NCBI RefSeq assembly: GCF_021869535.1
Contig: NW_026262690.1
Location: forward strand, 14,719,001 to 14,783,000
Origin: Mytilus californianus
Taxonomy: Eukaryota > Mollusca > Bivalvia > Mytilida > Mytilidae
DNA: 64,000 bases
Direction of reading: 5' to 3'
The position numbers and the translations under genes are program-made. Below, piece by piece: positions 1 to 10,633 of the stretch (the stretch's first letter is position 1; every line of letters starts with the position of its first letter). Below the pieces are notes generated by a model, which was not told where the DNA came from, searched no databases, and saw nothing but the letters and a program-made list of their open reading frames with translations.

Positions 1-461
1 AAGAGAAATCAAATTCACATTTTCCAAAGTATAGAAAATATATTCCATTTCTGCACGTCGGAGCCATTAAAAATCTGCCTTTTTCATCAAGCGAAAAAAA
101 TAGACGATGTTTTTCAACTGCATTTTATGCCTCATGACCATATATATTTTTTAGGTTGTTATGCAATACTGGCATTTCTAGTAACAGAAACTGCTACCCT
201 TTTTTTCCCAGTTTGTGTAGTCTTCGAGAGATAAAATACGGAACACCACTGGTACCCTATGGAAAATGAATTACGATTAATTGCGCTCTTGTAACCTGTA
301 CAGTTTAAGATAAGTCTGAATGATTTGGTAACTAAGCGATAAGTTTAAGATTGATGGAGTCGTCAGATCAGCAGAATAGAACAACAACAATAACCATGAT
401 GAAATTAACTGCTGATTGATTGAAATTTATGTTGAGAGTCTTATACTACAAGAATTACATA
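1..461. other. AT-rich DNA, nothing recognised
   Basis: No exon, open frame or repeat boundary that I can support. If the minus-strand gene at 4056-7436 continues leftwards, this could be intron or 3' flank. Confidence 0.4.
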
Positions 462-740
462 AACTTTACATTATCAATGATTCATAAAAGTGAGGTCAGA
501 TGAACCTTGCCAGACAGAATTTTAAACTTTACAATCATTCCATACACCAAATATAGTTGATCTATTGCTTAAAGTATCTGAAAAATAGACTTAATCATAA
601 CAACAATGTTAACCAATGAATCATAAAAATGATGTCAAGTTCAGATGAACCCTGTCAGATAGACATGCTCACCTTACAATCATTATATACATCCAATATG
701 GTTGACCCTATTGCTATAGTATCTGAGACTTCACTTTACT
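462..740 (+). repeat. About 138-bp tandem repeat (family A), two copies
   Basis: Two diverged copies about 138 bp apart, starting near 476 and 614. They share the wording 'aatga.tcataaaa.tga', then 'cagatgaacc', 'cttacaatcatt' and 'tatagttga'. The same family recurs at 17960-18190, 20930-21590 and 28527-28870. The last of these groups ends in a hairpin-bearing tail, so this is probably an internal fragment of the same dispersed element. Confidence 0.7.
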
Positions 741-774
741 TAGCATAAGTATATATCAGATTCTACGACAAGCA

Positions 775-1025
775 AGACAAATATCATTAGGTCCTCAAAT
801 ACAGATCAGTAGAATAGACTAAACCTCATCAGGTCCTCAATACAGATCAGCAGAATGGACCAAAAATCATCAGGTCCTCAATACAGATCAGTACAATGGA
901 TAAAAAATCATCAGGTCCTCAATACTGACCAGTAGAATAGACCAAAAATCATCAGGTCCTCAAGTTAGATCAAAAGAATAGACCAAAATCCATCTTGACC
1001 TCAATACAGATCAGTAGAATAGACC
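775..1025 (+). repeat. 41-bp tandem array (first block)
   Basis: About six copies of a 41-bp unit containing 'catcaggtcctcaatacaga' and 'tcagtagaatggacc'. The phase marker 'aggtcctca' falls at 831, 872, 913 and 954, exactly 41 bp apart. A second, longer block of the same unit lies at 3326-4040, so the two blocks bracket the Helitron-like element at 1495-2573. Confidence 0.9.
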
Positions 1026-1494
1026 AATCAAAGCACTGTAAGCGCTGTAGGCAGTTAACCAAAAACCAAGGCAAACGTAATTATGAAAACTGTGGCAATG
1101 TTGCTTCAATTTTCTTTTAAGATTTGAAAGAACAAACATTAAACATTCGTATATTGTACATTTATGTTCATTAAATGAATTGATTATTAAGGCAAATTAA
1201 TTAATATTTCATCAAGGTTTTCAAAAGCAACTCATATATCAATGTAAATGACCCCCATCTTCAACCCCAAGTGCATGATGTTACTCCATACCAAGTTTGG
1301 AATAAAATTACAGGCGATTATAAAACAGTTGGTCAAACATTCTCGGGCTTTACACTGCTTGAAAGATTTATATGTTTTCTTTAAAATGAGCCATAAATGA
1401 AAATAATTATAGGCCCAGAAATAATTTAATAAACAATTAAAGTAAATTCAATAATCTAGACTCATTTTTTGGATCAAATTTTTTTTATAATAAA
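1026..1494. other. AT-rich spacer, nothing recognised
   Basis: AT-rich sequence between the 41-bp array and the Helitron-like copy. I see no exon or repeat. Confidence 0.4.
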
Positions 1495-2573
1495 CAAGAA
1501 ATAATTGTAACAGGATGCCGTTACGAAGTCTCCCAAACAAAGCCCCCATAATTCGTCATTCCCATGGTCTCCTGACATTGGGCAAAGTCCAGTTCATATT
1601 GGTTTGGTCTAGTAAAGTGATATGCATATGTGACACCAAGGAGATTGACCCTGTATGTCATTCAAATCTTTTTGAAATGATGAACAGGAATAAAAATGGT
1701 TTAGGTGTGGGTATCTCGACCGTTTACAAGTTCTCAAACAGGAGGGGGTGGGGTGACCCCAGGGACTCCTCCTATATTTCATTTGATTTGTTATATTGTC
1801 CCATACATGAATACATATGGTTTAGGGGTGGGGATCTCGACCATTTCCAAGTTCTCAAACAGGAGGGGGTGGGGTGACCCCAGGGACTCCCCCTATATTT
1901 CATTTGATTTGTTATATTGTCCCATACATGAATACATATGGTTTAGGGGTGGGGATCTCGACAATTTCCAAGTTCTCAAACAGGAGGGGGTGGGGTGACC
2001 CCAGGGACTCCCCATATATTTCATTTGATTTGTTATATTGTCCCATACATGAATATATATGGTTTAGGGGTGGGGATCTCGACCGTTTACAAGTTCTCAA
2101 ACAGGAGGGGGTGGGGTGACCCCAGGGACTCACTCTATATTTCATTTTTGATTTGTTTTATTGTCCCATACATGAATATATATGGTTTAGGGGTGGGGAT
2201 CTTGACCATTTCCAAGTTCTCAAACAGGAGGGGGTGGGACGACACTGGGGACTCCCCCAAATTATTTTCATTTGATTTCTTTAATTGTCCCATTCAAGTA
2301 TATATATTGTTTAGGGGAGGGATCAAGACGGTTTATAAGATAACAGTACATTTTCAAATTAAAGGGGGTTGGGATGACCCCCAGGGACTCACCCTATATT
2401 TTGGTTGATTTTTTGTATTGTCCTGTTCTCATTACTGAAGACTGCATGTGTCTATCACCTACTGTTTTCGAGAAATAGTCATTTGAAAATTTTAAAAAAT
2501 AAAATCCCATAGGGTTCTATAGTAAACCCCTCCCTTCTTCAGGCCCCTCCAAATACCCCTAAATAGACCCCAA
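1495..2573 (+). mobile_element. Non-autonomous Helitron-like element, copy 1, with 121-bp core array
   Basis: Shares its left part ('caagaaataattgtaac', then 'aagtctcccaaacaaag' at 1526-1542), its core repeat and its right part ('cccatagggttctatag', 'taaatagacc') with a second copy at 29433-30755. The core holds about five tandem copies of a 121-123 bp unit; the marker 'gaatacatat' or 'gaatatatat' starts at 1809, 1930, 2051 and 2174. The right end diverges from copy 2 just after 2573, so the terminal inverted repeat and hairpin are missing here. The overall plan (conserved flanks around a core minisatellite) is like the 'pearl' elements known from bivalves, which have been interpreted as Helitron derivatives. 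Long open frames inside it are by-products of the repeat. Confidence 0.75.
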
Positions 2574-3325
2574 TGCACAAACAAAAGATAAATGGCTCCG
2601 CTAGACATGTTAGTCTAATATTTTATGAAACCCTAAGTAAATCTGACAAACGGTCAAAGTTGTCTTCTTTAGACGGTTTGAGTGGATTCGGTCCGACTTG
2701 TCTCGTGGACGAGTTGTTCACATTACTTAAAACATCCCATCAACGTCGATTTCATGACCTCGTTTATCCTGGTTCCCGGTACTACGTTCCAGGTATTAGC
2801 TGATATTGGTATATGTGTAACATACTGAATATTGCGATCGGGAACCAGTCTAGACCTCGATTCATTCATAAAATAACAACAACCTTATTTGGCAAGATAA
2901 GTTAGAAATTACCACCCACTTATATAACTTTATTTCCTCTATCATAGAGATTTGTTGTACATGAACAATATTCCTGCGCATTTTGCCATTTGGGAAATAT
3001 AAACGACTTGTAATTACCGATTTTCCGCGATGAAATATTTCATACAATTGTTCTTTGACATCGTAGCCAAAAGCACAGGGGATAATAAACTACGTACGGA
3101 TTCCTATTGAGCACTACTTCCTATGTGCAACTTCAAAAGTTTTGGGTAGTTCGACGATCATTTAAGGTTTTTCTGGTCATATTTTTTGTATTCCAGAAAT
3201 AAAAGTATTAAAAAAATGTCCAATTAGTTATAAATAACATAATAGCCAGCTAGATAATAACAATGGCACGTATTTCAGCATTTATTGGGTAGAACACAAA
3301 TCTAGGGTGCTCGCATAAGGCAGCT
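2574..3325. other. Unassigned sequence with two weak open frames
   Basis: Contains a plus-strand frame at 2573-2803 and a minus-strand frame ending at 2862 that can be read up from about 3100. Neither matches a family I know. Neither has a convincing splice acceptor of the phase needed to continue the upstream exon at 4056, which ends two bases into a codon. The region is less AT-rich than its surroundings and may be an old transposon fragment. Confidence 0.3.
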
Positions 3326-4040
3326 TAACTGCCTAAAAATCATCAGGTCCTCAAGTTAGACCAGTAAAATTGACCAAAATTATCAGGTCCTCAATACAGG
3401 TCAGTAGAATGGACCAAAAATCATCAGGTCCTCAATACAGATCAGTAGAATAGTCCAAAAATCATCAGGTCCTCAATACAGATCAGCAGAATTGACCAAA
3501 ATTCATCAGGTCCTCAAGCAAGATCAGTAGAATGGACTAAAATTCATCAGGTCCTCAATACAGACCAGAAAAAAGGTACAACAATCATCAGGTCCTCAAG
3601 TTAGAACAGTAGAATAGACCAAAAATCATCAGATCCTCAATACAGATCAGTAGAATGGACCAAAAATCATAATGTCCTCAATACAGATCAGTAGAATGGA
3701 CCAAAAATCATCAGGTCCTCAAGTTAGATCAGGAGAATAGACCAAAATATCATCAGGTCCGCAAGTCAGATCAGTACGATTGACCAAAAACATCAGGTCC
3801 TCAAGCCAGATCAGTAGAATAGACCAAAAAAAAAAAAAATAAGGTCCTCAAGCCAAATCAGTAGAATAGACCAAAAAGCATCAGGTCCTCAAGCCAAATC
3901 AGTAGAATAGACCAAAAATAATCAGGTCCTCGAGTCAGATCAGTACAGTTGTAGTTCCTGTCAATATAATACTTCCATAGATGGACCAAAAACATCAGGT
4001 TCTCAAGCCAGATCAGTAGAATAGGCCAAAAAGCTATTCC
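3326..4040 (+). repeat. 41-bp tandem array (second block)
   Basis: About 16 copies of the same 41-bp unit as at 775-1025, with 'catcaggtcctcaa' recurring throughout. Variants include 'ccagatcagtagaatagacc' units and an A-run near 3827. The array ends about 15 bp left of the donor site of the exon at 4056-4344, so it sits just inside the next intron of the minus-strand gene or its 3' region. Confidence 0.9.
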
Positions 4041-4055
4041 TTGTAACTGACTTAC

Positions 4056-4344
4056 CTACAGAAATCCTTTTTAATAGCCCTGTACTGTTTCTTTGCTTTT
4101 TCCAACTGGAACCTATCTCTATCTATGAACTTGAAATCATCTTCATGATCTAAATCAATATACTGGGGTACCAGATACAGACTGGAAACCTTTATCTTGA
4201 TGTGTAGACCTGCTTCTCGTTGGAAGTCAAACTCCTGAATCTGTGCATTGTTTGGTATGTACATAGAGACATCCAACTTCTTTATTCCTCCTATTTTTTC
4301 ATGGAATACATTTTGGGATGATGTCAATGAGACCTCAGTACCAG
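4056..4344 (-). CDS. Exon 6 of type II EGF/TNFR-like membrane protein (last visible exon)
   Basis: Minus-strand exon of 289 nt. It starts after an acceptor reading 'gattgacag' and ends at a consensus donor (GTAAGT, 4050-4055). Two leading bases complete codon 247 from the upstream exon; 95 codons follow (residues 248-342); two bases are left over, so coding continues into an exon I could not find. The segment has no cysteine until residue 342. It alternates short hydrophobic and polar stretches, followed by an acidic run (DLDHEDD near 310) and a lysine-rich tail, which suggests a folded beta-rich region. I do not recognise the domain. A 41-bp tandem array begins directly downstream. The exon is supported by the frame, both splice sites and the phase match with its neighbour. 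Confidence 0.75.
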
Positions 4345-4666
4345 CTGTCAATCATACAATGAAAAGTCATGTGACAATGAATTTATCTTCAATATATTTC
4401 AGGATACAGTACCAGAAAGTTATATGGTACTAGAAAGAAAGTTATGTAGATTTTTACATTCTACTATAAAACAAAGCCTTTTCTCAAACAATATGTATAG
4501 TTTATAATGACTAATTTCCCTTTTATTACAACTGTACTACCACAATAAATTTTTGTTTTCCAATCTAAATATATTGATTTGTTTCTGAAAACCACAGTAT
4601 GAAAATAGGTTACTCTTTTCTTAAATCAATCAATACTAAAAACCTAAGGTACTATGTATATCTTAC
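4345..4666 (-). other. Intron 5 of the EGF/TNFR-like gene
   Basis: 322-bp AT-rich intron between the TNFR exon and exon 6, starting GTAAGA and ending ACAG on the minus strand. No repeat recognised inside it. Confidence 0.75.
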
Positions 4667-4867
4667 CTGATTGTTTAATCAATTTATTCCATTTAACATC
4701 TTGTACAGGAAATGCTGCTCCAACACAGATGGTATCCTGTGTACTGCTGCATGATGCCACTTCATAAGAGGCTCCAGTACACGTAGAACATGGCCTACAA
4801 ATGACATCACTACTGGATGTACAGGCTCGTGACATGTAATAACCATCTGGGCATGATGTGGCACATG
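4667..4867 (-). CDS. Exon 5: TNF-receptor-type cysteine-rich module
   Basis: Minus-strand exon of 201 nt, acceptor 'ttacttcag', donor GTAAGA. It encodes residues 181-246 plus split codons at each end. The cysteine spacing is C185-x9-C195-x7-C203-x2-C206-x2-C209-x9-C219-x7-C227, with 'CPDGYY' at the start and 'TQDTIC' at the end. That is the TNFR/NGFR cysteine-rich repeat pattern: the C-terminal half of one repeat followed by the first half of the next, including the C-x2-C-x2-C knuckle. In known families this module binds TNF-type ligands or packs as an elongated disulphide ladder outside the cell. Here it follows an EGF module on the C-terminal side of the membrane helix, so it should face outwards only if the protein is type II. 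The TNFR assignment is strong; ligand binding is inference. Confidence 0.85.
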
Positions 4868-5667
4868 CTGAAGTAACAAATTCGGGAAAGTGTTAGTATG
4901 TTATCATTTGATTGGATTGTACGGTTGATTTGTTGATATTTGATATATACACTGATACAATTTTCAAGGTATGCAGGTTCTAAAGTGGAGGGAGGTAAAT
5001 TCACACAGGTTTTGGTGATTTGAACATAGACAATAATTCTGTTCTATAATAATTATTAGTTTTATTTGTAATTAACATATTATTGTCTTCAATCTTTCTG
5101 TATAATTATATAATTCTATTTAATATTTGTTGTGTAACTATTATGTCTGAGGGCTGAAACTACTTTGATAGATAAGTTACTTCTCTTTCTGACTCTTAAT
5201 GGGAGAAGTGGTAAGACTTTAGAGAAAACAGTTTATTTGTTAGATACTCTAAAATATTGCCATTTTTCCATTTGTTTCATAGTCAAACAAGCTCAATCAG
5301 ATCAAAGAAAGAATTCATAGAAAAATATACAGTTCCTTCCATTTTTTAATTGATTTACATAAAATGTTAATTTATGAAGTTGCAAGTATAATTGGTCCTA
5401 GAATTTAAATATAGAAAAATATTCAACTTGTGACCAATTAAACTCTGATAATTCACTATATGTTTTCAACAGAATTCACAGATTAGTTGATCTATAATCT
5501 TATAAAAGAAAACCCATACATCTACAAGTTCAGAATTTTCTGCATAACATTCAATGTGGTGTTAAATTGTGACATTTTCAGTTTCTTTTTGGGTTCGTTT
5601 TCTGTCTCAAGTGTCTCTGTGATTCTTATTGTACTTAATATCTATAAGAATTATTATATGATCAAAC
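4868..5667 (-). other. Intron 4 of the EGF/TNFR-like gene
   Basis: 800-bp AT-rich intron, donor AG|GTTTGA (weak), acceptor 'ttacttcag'. The plus-strand frame at 5487-5693 overlaps it and is antisense noise. Confidence 0.7.
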
Positions 5668-5880
5668 CTCTGCATTTCCTGTCTTTGACATAGAACCCTC
5701 GTTTACATCTACAGGTCATGTAACCCAAGTCTGTATCACACATAGCGTAGGTCTCACATAGAGACTTGTCAGTTAGACATGAAGTTTGTAGCAACTGGAC
5801 TCTAGTAACCAACGTCATACTGCTACTATTTAGAGCTATCGCTGATAAGTCAGGGTTTACAGAGTAAGAACGAATTCTTC
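5668..5880 (-). CDS. Exon 4: juxtamembrane stalk and EGF-like module
   Basis: Minus-strand exon of 213 nt, acceptor 'aattttgcag', donor GTTTGA. It encodes residues 110-179 plus split codons 109 (R) and 180 (A). Residues 110-142 are a cysteine-free stalk rich in serine and hydrophobics. Residues 143-178 carry six cysteines, C143-x6-C150-x5-C156-x8-C165-x1-C167-x10-C178, with G170-F-Y in the last loop: the EGF pattern, including the diagnostic C-x-C. No calcium-binding consensus (D-x-D/N-E at the start) is seen. Both phases fit the neighbours (1 + 2 bases each side), which strongly supports the joins. Confidence 0.85.
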
Positions 5881-7204
5881 CTGCAAAATTATTAAAATTC
5901 TTATAAAAATCATGAGTTGTAAATGAGATAGAAACAAGGAATTATTTGAATCTGGAATAATTATAAATTAATTGATAAGTAATGTATGATGCAAACAGAC
6001 CTAATTTAGGAGGGTTAGCCATGCTAAGGGGGGTAAGTTAGTTTGCACTGAAATATCAGTGAAAGTAAAATTAACCTTAGCCATGTGAGCATGGCTTACC
6101 CTATTTAGTTAGGTTAGTTTTCATCATACAATTTTCCAGAATTCAAAATTATTCCAGATTCAAATAATTCCTTTTTTAGAGATCATTAGCACCTGTAATA
6201 ACTCTCATAGAGAGATAGCTGAACAATGGCTACACAAATAAAGAATATATCATCTCATATTGGATATATATCTCCCCTTTTGTTTGTTTTCATGGAAAAG
6301 TGGTAATTTTGAGATTTAAAGGACTATTGTGAATTTTTTTTAACAAGATACTAGATGAGATGTGAACAAATTGTATTGCATTTTTGCCCTATCAATTTTT
6401 GGCTTTTGCAAAACTGAAATGAATATTATGGTGGTACAAAAAACTACAGGGAGATAACTCTTTAAAAATCAGCTGAACGTTTTAATCACGTTCTATTGTT
6501 AAGGAAATATTAAGCTTCTCAATGATCAAAATTAATGTTTGTCAAACTGCTATATATCCAATGAAATTTTTCCGATAAAGTGTGTGGTTCAAATTTTTTG
6601 AAATTTTTATATTTTTGTCAAAGGGTCAAAGTAAATATTTTGTCAAAATTTTATGAAATTAAACGAGCCAAATCAATTTTGGTCTAGGTGTTTGGTACCA
6701 TCTTATTAAAGCTTTGTAAACTTTCCTCATCTATTAATGAATTTATATATGGGGAACCAACACCTGAAGTGGTAATTGTGTGGTTGGGTAATAGTGGGTG
6801 GATACCGAAAGGTATTCACAGTTGTCTTTCAATAGATAAGTAAAACAAAACGATAATAAAGACAACACCCATCAATTACCGCATGGTAAGAGTTTATTCT
6901 GGTCAACATGTTTCGCCATCAAGCGTGGCGTCTTCAGTACAATATTACATATGAAATCAAACAGTGAAATACATATTTGGTGGTTCATGTGGTTCGCCGG
7001 AAGTAATGTTACAATAATGGTTATTATGACGACGTTATAGATATAAATAGAAAGTGAAAAAGAAATAAGAATTTAGTTAAGTTAAAAGTGAAAGTTAGTC
7101 AATAAAGTTATTAACGATATGGTTAGTTGCTATCCACACAAGTCTGTGTAGTTATCAATTAATGTTTAATGAACTTTTTTCTTGTATTGTGTAATTCCAC
7201 TTAC
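5881..7204 (-). other. Intron 3 of the EGF/TNFR-like gene
   Basis: 1,324-bp intron starting with a strong donor (GTAAGT at 7204-7199) and ending 'ttttgcag'. It holds a long foldback element (5938-6174) only about 57 bp from the EGF exon. A stretch near 6755-7150 ('gtttcgccatcaagcgtggc' near 6909) looks like a dispersed repeat, but I could not define its ends. Confidence 0.75.
5938..6174. mobile_element. Foldback MITE-like element in intron 3
   Basis: The outer arms read 'ggaattatttgaatctgg' at the left (from 5938) and its complement 'ccagattcaaataattcc' at the right (ending about 6172). The similarity continues inwards for about 100 bp: 'tatgatg', 'aaac', 'acctaa' and 'gccatgct' recur inverted in the right arm. 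The loop lies near 6045-6070. Target duplication is unclear because both flanks are A/T runs. In the pre-mRNA this could form a hairpin of about 100 bp next to the EGF-exon acceptor. Confidence 0.8.
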
Positions 7205-7436
7205 TTATTACTGCATTTTCTGGAACATCTATTTTTAGCACATGTTTCTGTTTAAAATTTGTCACTGCTAACACAGTAGCAACTAAAATCATGAAAATAA
7301 TGCCTATACAAAAAGTCCAGCTTCTTTTCTGACCATTGGGAGACAATTTCATTCTGTAACTCTGGTTAGGTATAATGCATTCTGATTGGCTATTGCTGCT
7401 GCTCATCATGTAATATCTGTTTTTAATTCCATTTTC
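7205..7436 (-). CDS. Exon 3: cytoplasmic region and signal-anchor helix
   Basis: Minus-strand exon of 232 nt, acceptor 'tatattttcag', donor GTAAGT. It encodes residues 32-108 plus the first base of codon 109. A polar, serine-rich N-terminal part is followed by a basic patch (KLSPNGQKRS, 61-70), then a 22-residue hydrophobic helix (WTFCIGIIF... to NF, 71-92), then 'KQKH' and a potential N-glycosylation site is not evident. The hydrophobic helix lies far from the N-terminus and has positives on its N-side, as in a type II signal-anchor. The frame is open upstream of the first methionine (residue 41, at 7409) to the acceptor, so that methionine need not be the start. An alternative is that translation starts here and the two upstream exons are wrong. 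Confidence 0.8.
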
Positions 7437-9690
7437 CTGAAAATATAAAAAAAATTATTTAAGTACAGAAAAAAAAAATATAAATATTAAAGACTCCTTG
7501 ACCCTTTTATCACTCACCTGGAACCTATTTGACTAATCCATTGTGCTAAAAAATGTAATATTCATAATTTTCACTGGCCATAATTCTGTTAGTTCTCATT
7601 ATACGATTATATACAGATATCAGAAATGACAGTCAAAGAATTAATCACTTAAGATAACCATTTCCCTTTGTGGGACCCCCCTCCACCTTCAATCTCAGCT
7701 AAATCAAGCCAGTACCAAATGGGAGGATGTCCTTTTTTTTGGTTTTAAGGTCAAAAGTCATTCAAATACAACAAAGCTCATATGTGATCCAGAACTTTTC
7801 ATTCCATGTTTATATCAATTTATCCTGAAATCAACCTTTATAGTATACAAATACATGTTAAGAGATAACACAAAGCGATATACCTATAGTATACCTATTT
7901 TGTCACTTAAGGTATCCTGATTTGGTTGCATGTGAATGATTATAATCAAATGAATGTTAACATCACAGTTCAATTTGGGGCCTTCATCTCAGTCCCTATT
8001 TAAGTCATGTCAATTTCATAAAAAGCAAATTCAACTTTTAGGAAGTAAAAAACTAACATTCAAGCATAAATGTTAAGTCCAAGGGCTATAGTTAGATCAA
8101 TAGTAAGTGAAAAGGTTTCTTTGTCTTTGAACTTCACTTTCTTATAATCATACAATATCATAGGGTCCATCAAGGTTTTCTGTTTCTGTTTTGTTTCTAC
8201 ACCCACCCAATCTTTAATACCTTATAATAAATGAAACCTTGCTCCTTTATGTCCATGATTTGTTAAGTAAATGTCAGTGACCTAGACTATTCAGTCACTT
8301 AGGCCCCAATATGATCAAATAAAATTGCCATAAAATGCTGTTAGATAACATTCCAGAATAATGATAAAGATATATTTGCAAAATTGTACCCTAAATTATT
8401 CTTTACAGATTCCAATCATAATTTTTATGAACAGAAATCAGTCAATTTGTGTACTGATTTTTATGCTAGAACTATTTATTTTGATAATGTTCAAATAATA
8501 AAATGTTTCACTAATAGGAAATTACATCCTTGAATAAATAATAACATTAAAAATGAAATTAATAACCATTACATTACTGAGGGAAGGAATGCCCTTTATC
8601 GTCGAGCGTCAAACGTCCGTTTTTAGCTACCGTTAGCATCAAATGAGCCTGAATATCTTATGGTCATTCGTCAAATTTCATTTTGGAGCTACCGTTTTCA
8701 AATGGAGTAAAATGTTTATCGTTAACTAAGTTATTTTAACAAATATTTTACCCTCATTCATCATGTGGGGTACCCCATTCCTATCCTCATTACTATAACA
8801 GTCCGTCTCCTTTTATTATATTGCACTATTAAAAAGTATGATGATTTAAAATGCAGCTCCACATCATGAATGTTTAATTTTGTATAATATCTATTATGTC
8901 ATAAAGTGAAGACCACCAATACACTTCTAAGACCAACACAAAAACAGCCACTCTCCATAAATTATATCATACAATCTGTTAGCTGAGTAAAAGCAAGAAT
9001 TTCTTCTCTCATTTTTTCATTGTGTCTGACTTTTCTTTCCATAAAGGTTAGTAATATGACAAATTGTGCTATTTGATTAAGCACTAGGAATTGGGTACAG
9101 GTATAATTTCCTCACCACAAAAATGACATTTCAAACATTAGACTTCAGAAAATTTACTTCACAAAACCACAATCAACCATTATTCTTTTAATCTGTTGAT
9201 TTTAACAAGGAAAAGATATGTGCAAGTGGGGAAAATTTTAATTTCACTTTTTTTCTTCTCCTTACCTAATTTAAGAGGAGTAAAAAGTTAAAATATTATA
9301 CAGGTATACAGGACTTTGATTTTCAAAATAACATATTTTATTCAGTTGTAAAAAGTTTTTTTTACTGAATTACTGGAGCAAGATATAGTTTCTTTCAATG
9401 TGAGCCATGTGTACAGAGAGTGCCTCATATAAAGAGAAATGCAAAATTTCTGTCCCTATCCAATATACACTCATTTTCTGGTGGCAGTCAAAATTCCCCT
9501 GACCTTTATCATGGGCAGCCTCTTTAACAGGACCTACCTATTGTATCTATTGTTAATTAATGATATTGTCCTGAACATGCATGTAATATTTGCCACTGGA
9601 CATTCAGCAATATTGCTTTATGGTTCAAATATTAACATCACTGGCCATTAAAAATTGCAACTTTTTTTATATCTGTTTTTAAATCTAAAA
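7437..9690 (-). other. Start of the 21.5-kb intron 2; mostly unrecognised
   Basis: AT-rich intronic sequence. Only 8580-8800 stands out: it contains short echoes such as 'tagctaccgtt' and 'gagctaccgttt' and the palindrome 'ggggtacccc' at about 8767. It is likely a dispersed repeat. No exon seen. Confidence 0.5.
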
Positions 9691-9891
9691 AAATTAATTT
9701 CTTCGCTGAGCGCAGCTGGATACGACCGCAGAGGTCCGACACCGAACAGTTGGGGCAAAAACGGACACAATATTCGTGCTTGATACAGGTCTGAATTCGG
9801 ATTGAAATTAAATGTTTGACACATAATAGGTTTCTGACACAGAATAACTGTAGTCAAAGAACTTAGAATTGGTTAAATGATTTGAATTTAT

Positions 9892-10024
9892 ATTCAATTT
9901 TTTGCTTTTGTGCAATACACTATGCTGTTGCGAATTGACCCCCCCCCCCTCCCCCCCACAAAAAAAAATAAAAAATTCCCCCCCCCCCTTTTTTTTTGCT
10001 TTTGTGCAATACACTATGCTGTTG
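9892..10024 (+). repeat. Short tandem duplication flanking poly-C tracts
   Basis: The phrase 'cttttgtgcaatacactatg' occurs at about 9905 and again about 93 bp later (near 9999), each followed by a poly-C run. It lies inside element copy 1. Confidence 0.8.
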
Positions 10025-10229
10025 AACAGCGTGTTACCCCCCCCACATACTTTTTTTTTTTGCAAAAAAAATAATATTTGAAGAATTTTTCTTTTTAATT
10101 TCTGAATTCTGAAATGAGAAAAAAATCCCCCCAAAAAATTCTTTCCCTCAAGATAAGGTCATAATCTCAATTCAAATTTCCAATGGAGTTTGCAACCATA
10201 ATTACTAATTTAAATACATCATAAAAGGC

Positions 10230-10485
10230 TTTGGGTGGAGTGGGGGGGGGGGGGGGGGGGGGGGCTGGGGAGGGGTTATGGCTCAAACTGTTTATGGACA
10301 ATTTAAAAGCAGTGTAAGGGAGGAAATCCAACATTGTACAATTTTGTTTTTGGATTACCTCCCTTACACTGCTTTTAATTTGTCTATTAACCAGGAAACC
10401 CTTGTTTTTTCCCCTTTTTTTGTCCCTTAATCCTACAGTTTCAGCCATAAGCCCCCCCCCCCCCCCCCCCCACCAAAGCCAATCC
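10230..10485. repeat. Nested foldback with 27-bp near-perfect inner arms
   Basis: Inner arms at 10304-10330 and 10351-10377 pair at 26 of 27 positions ('gcagtgtaagggagg' against 'cctcccttacactgc') around a 20-bp loop. Outer arms pair less well: 'ttatggctcaaactg' near 10275 against 'cagtttcagccataa' near 10435. Outside those, a poly-G run (about 10243-10264) faces a poly-C run (about 10453-10472), and 'gctttgggtgg' faces 'ccaccaaagc'. This is either a MITE inserted into the host element or an inverted duplication of the host element's own sequence. Confidence 0.85.
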
Positions 10486-10633
10486 TAACCATCCCTTTGT
10501 GGTATGGAAACTTGTGGTAAAATTTCAGAGAGATCCATACACTTAAACTAAAGTTATTTTGCGAAAACCAATGTGTCTTTGGACGTCAACGAGAATGACG
10601 ACGCCAACGTTTTTTGCGGTTGTATAAAAATCA

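Larger units (their letters stand above)
9699..10633 (+). mobile_element. 'tacgaccgca' element, copy 1 (of five)
   Basis: The left end has 'cttcgctgagcgcagc' followed by 'tacgaccgcagaggt'. The right end runs through 'aatgtgtctttggacg', 'gacgacgccaacg' and 'ttgcggttgtataaaa'. The terminal words 'tacgaccgca' and 'tgcggtcgta' are inverse complements, giving short terminal inverted repeats. The 3' half carries the family's internal repeat ('ggtatggaa..ttgtggta', 'agagagatccatacactta'). Poly-C runs (9940-10040 and 10445-10470) and a large foldback insert (10230-10485) interrupt it. No transposase frame. Confidence 0.75.

Noticed and set aside
1515-2408. Several overlapping plus-strand open frames of 80-137 codons (and similar ones at 29668-30599)
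   Set aside because: They follow the 121-123 bp repeat unit, shift frame between units, and have no splice or start context.
3036-3110. Acceptor 'cgtacgtag' as the start of exon 7 (phase would fit, then about 25 codons and a stop)
   Set aside because: No polypyrimidine tract precedes it; a phase match alone has a one in three chance.
3326-4040. CRISPR array
   Set aside because: Units are contiguous 41-bp tandem repeats without unique spacers, in a eukaryotic intron setting.
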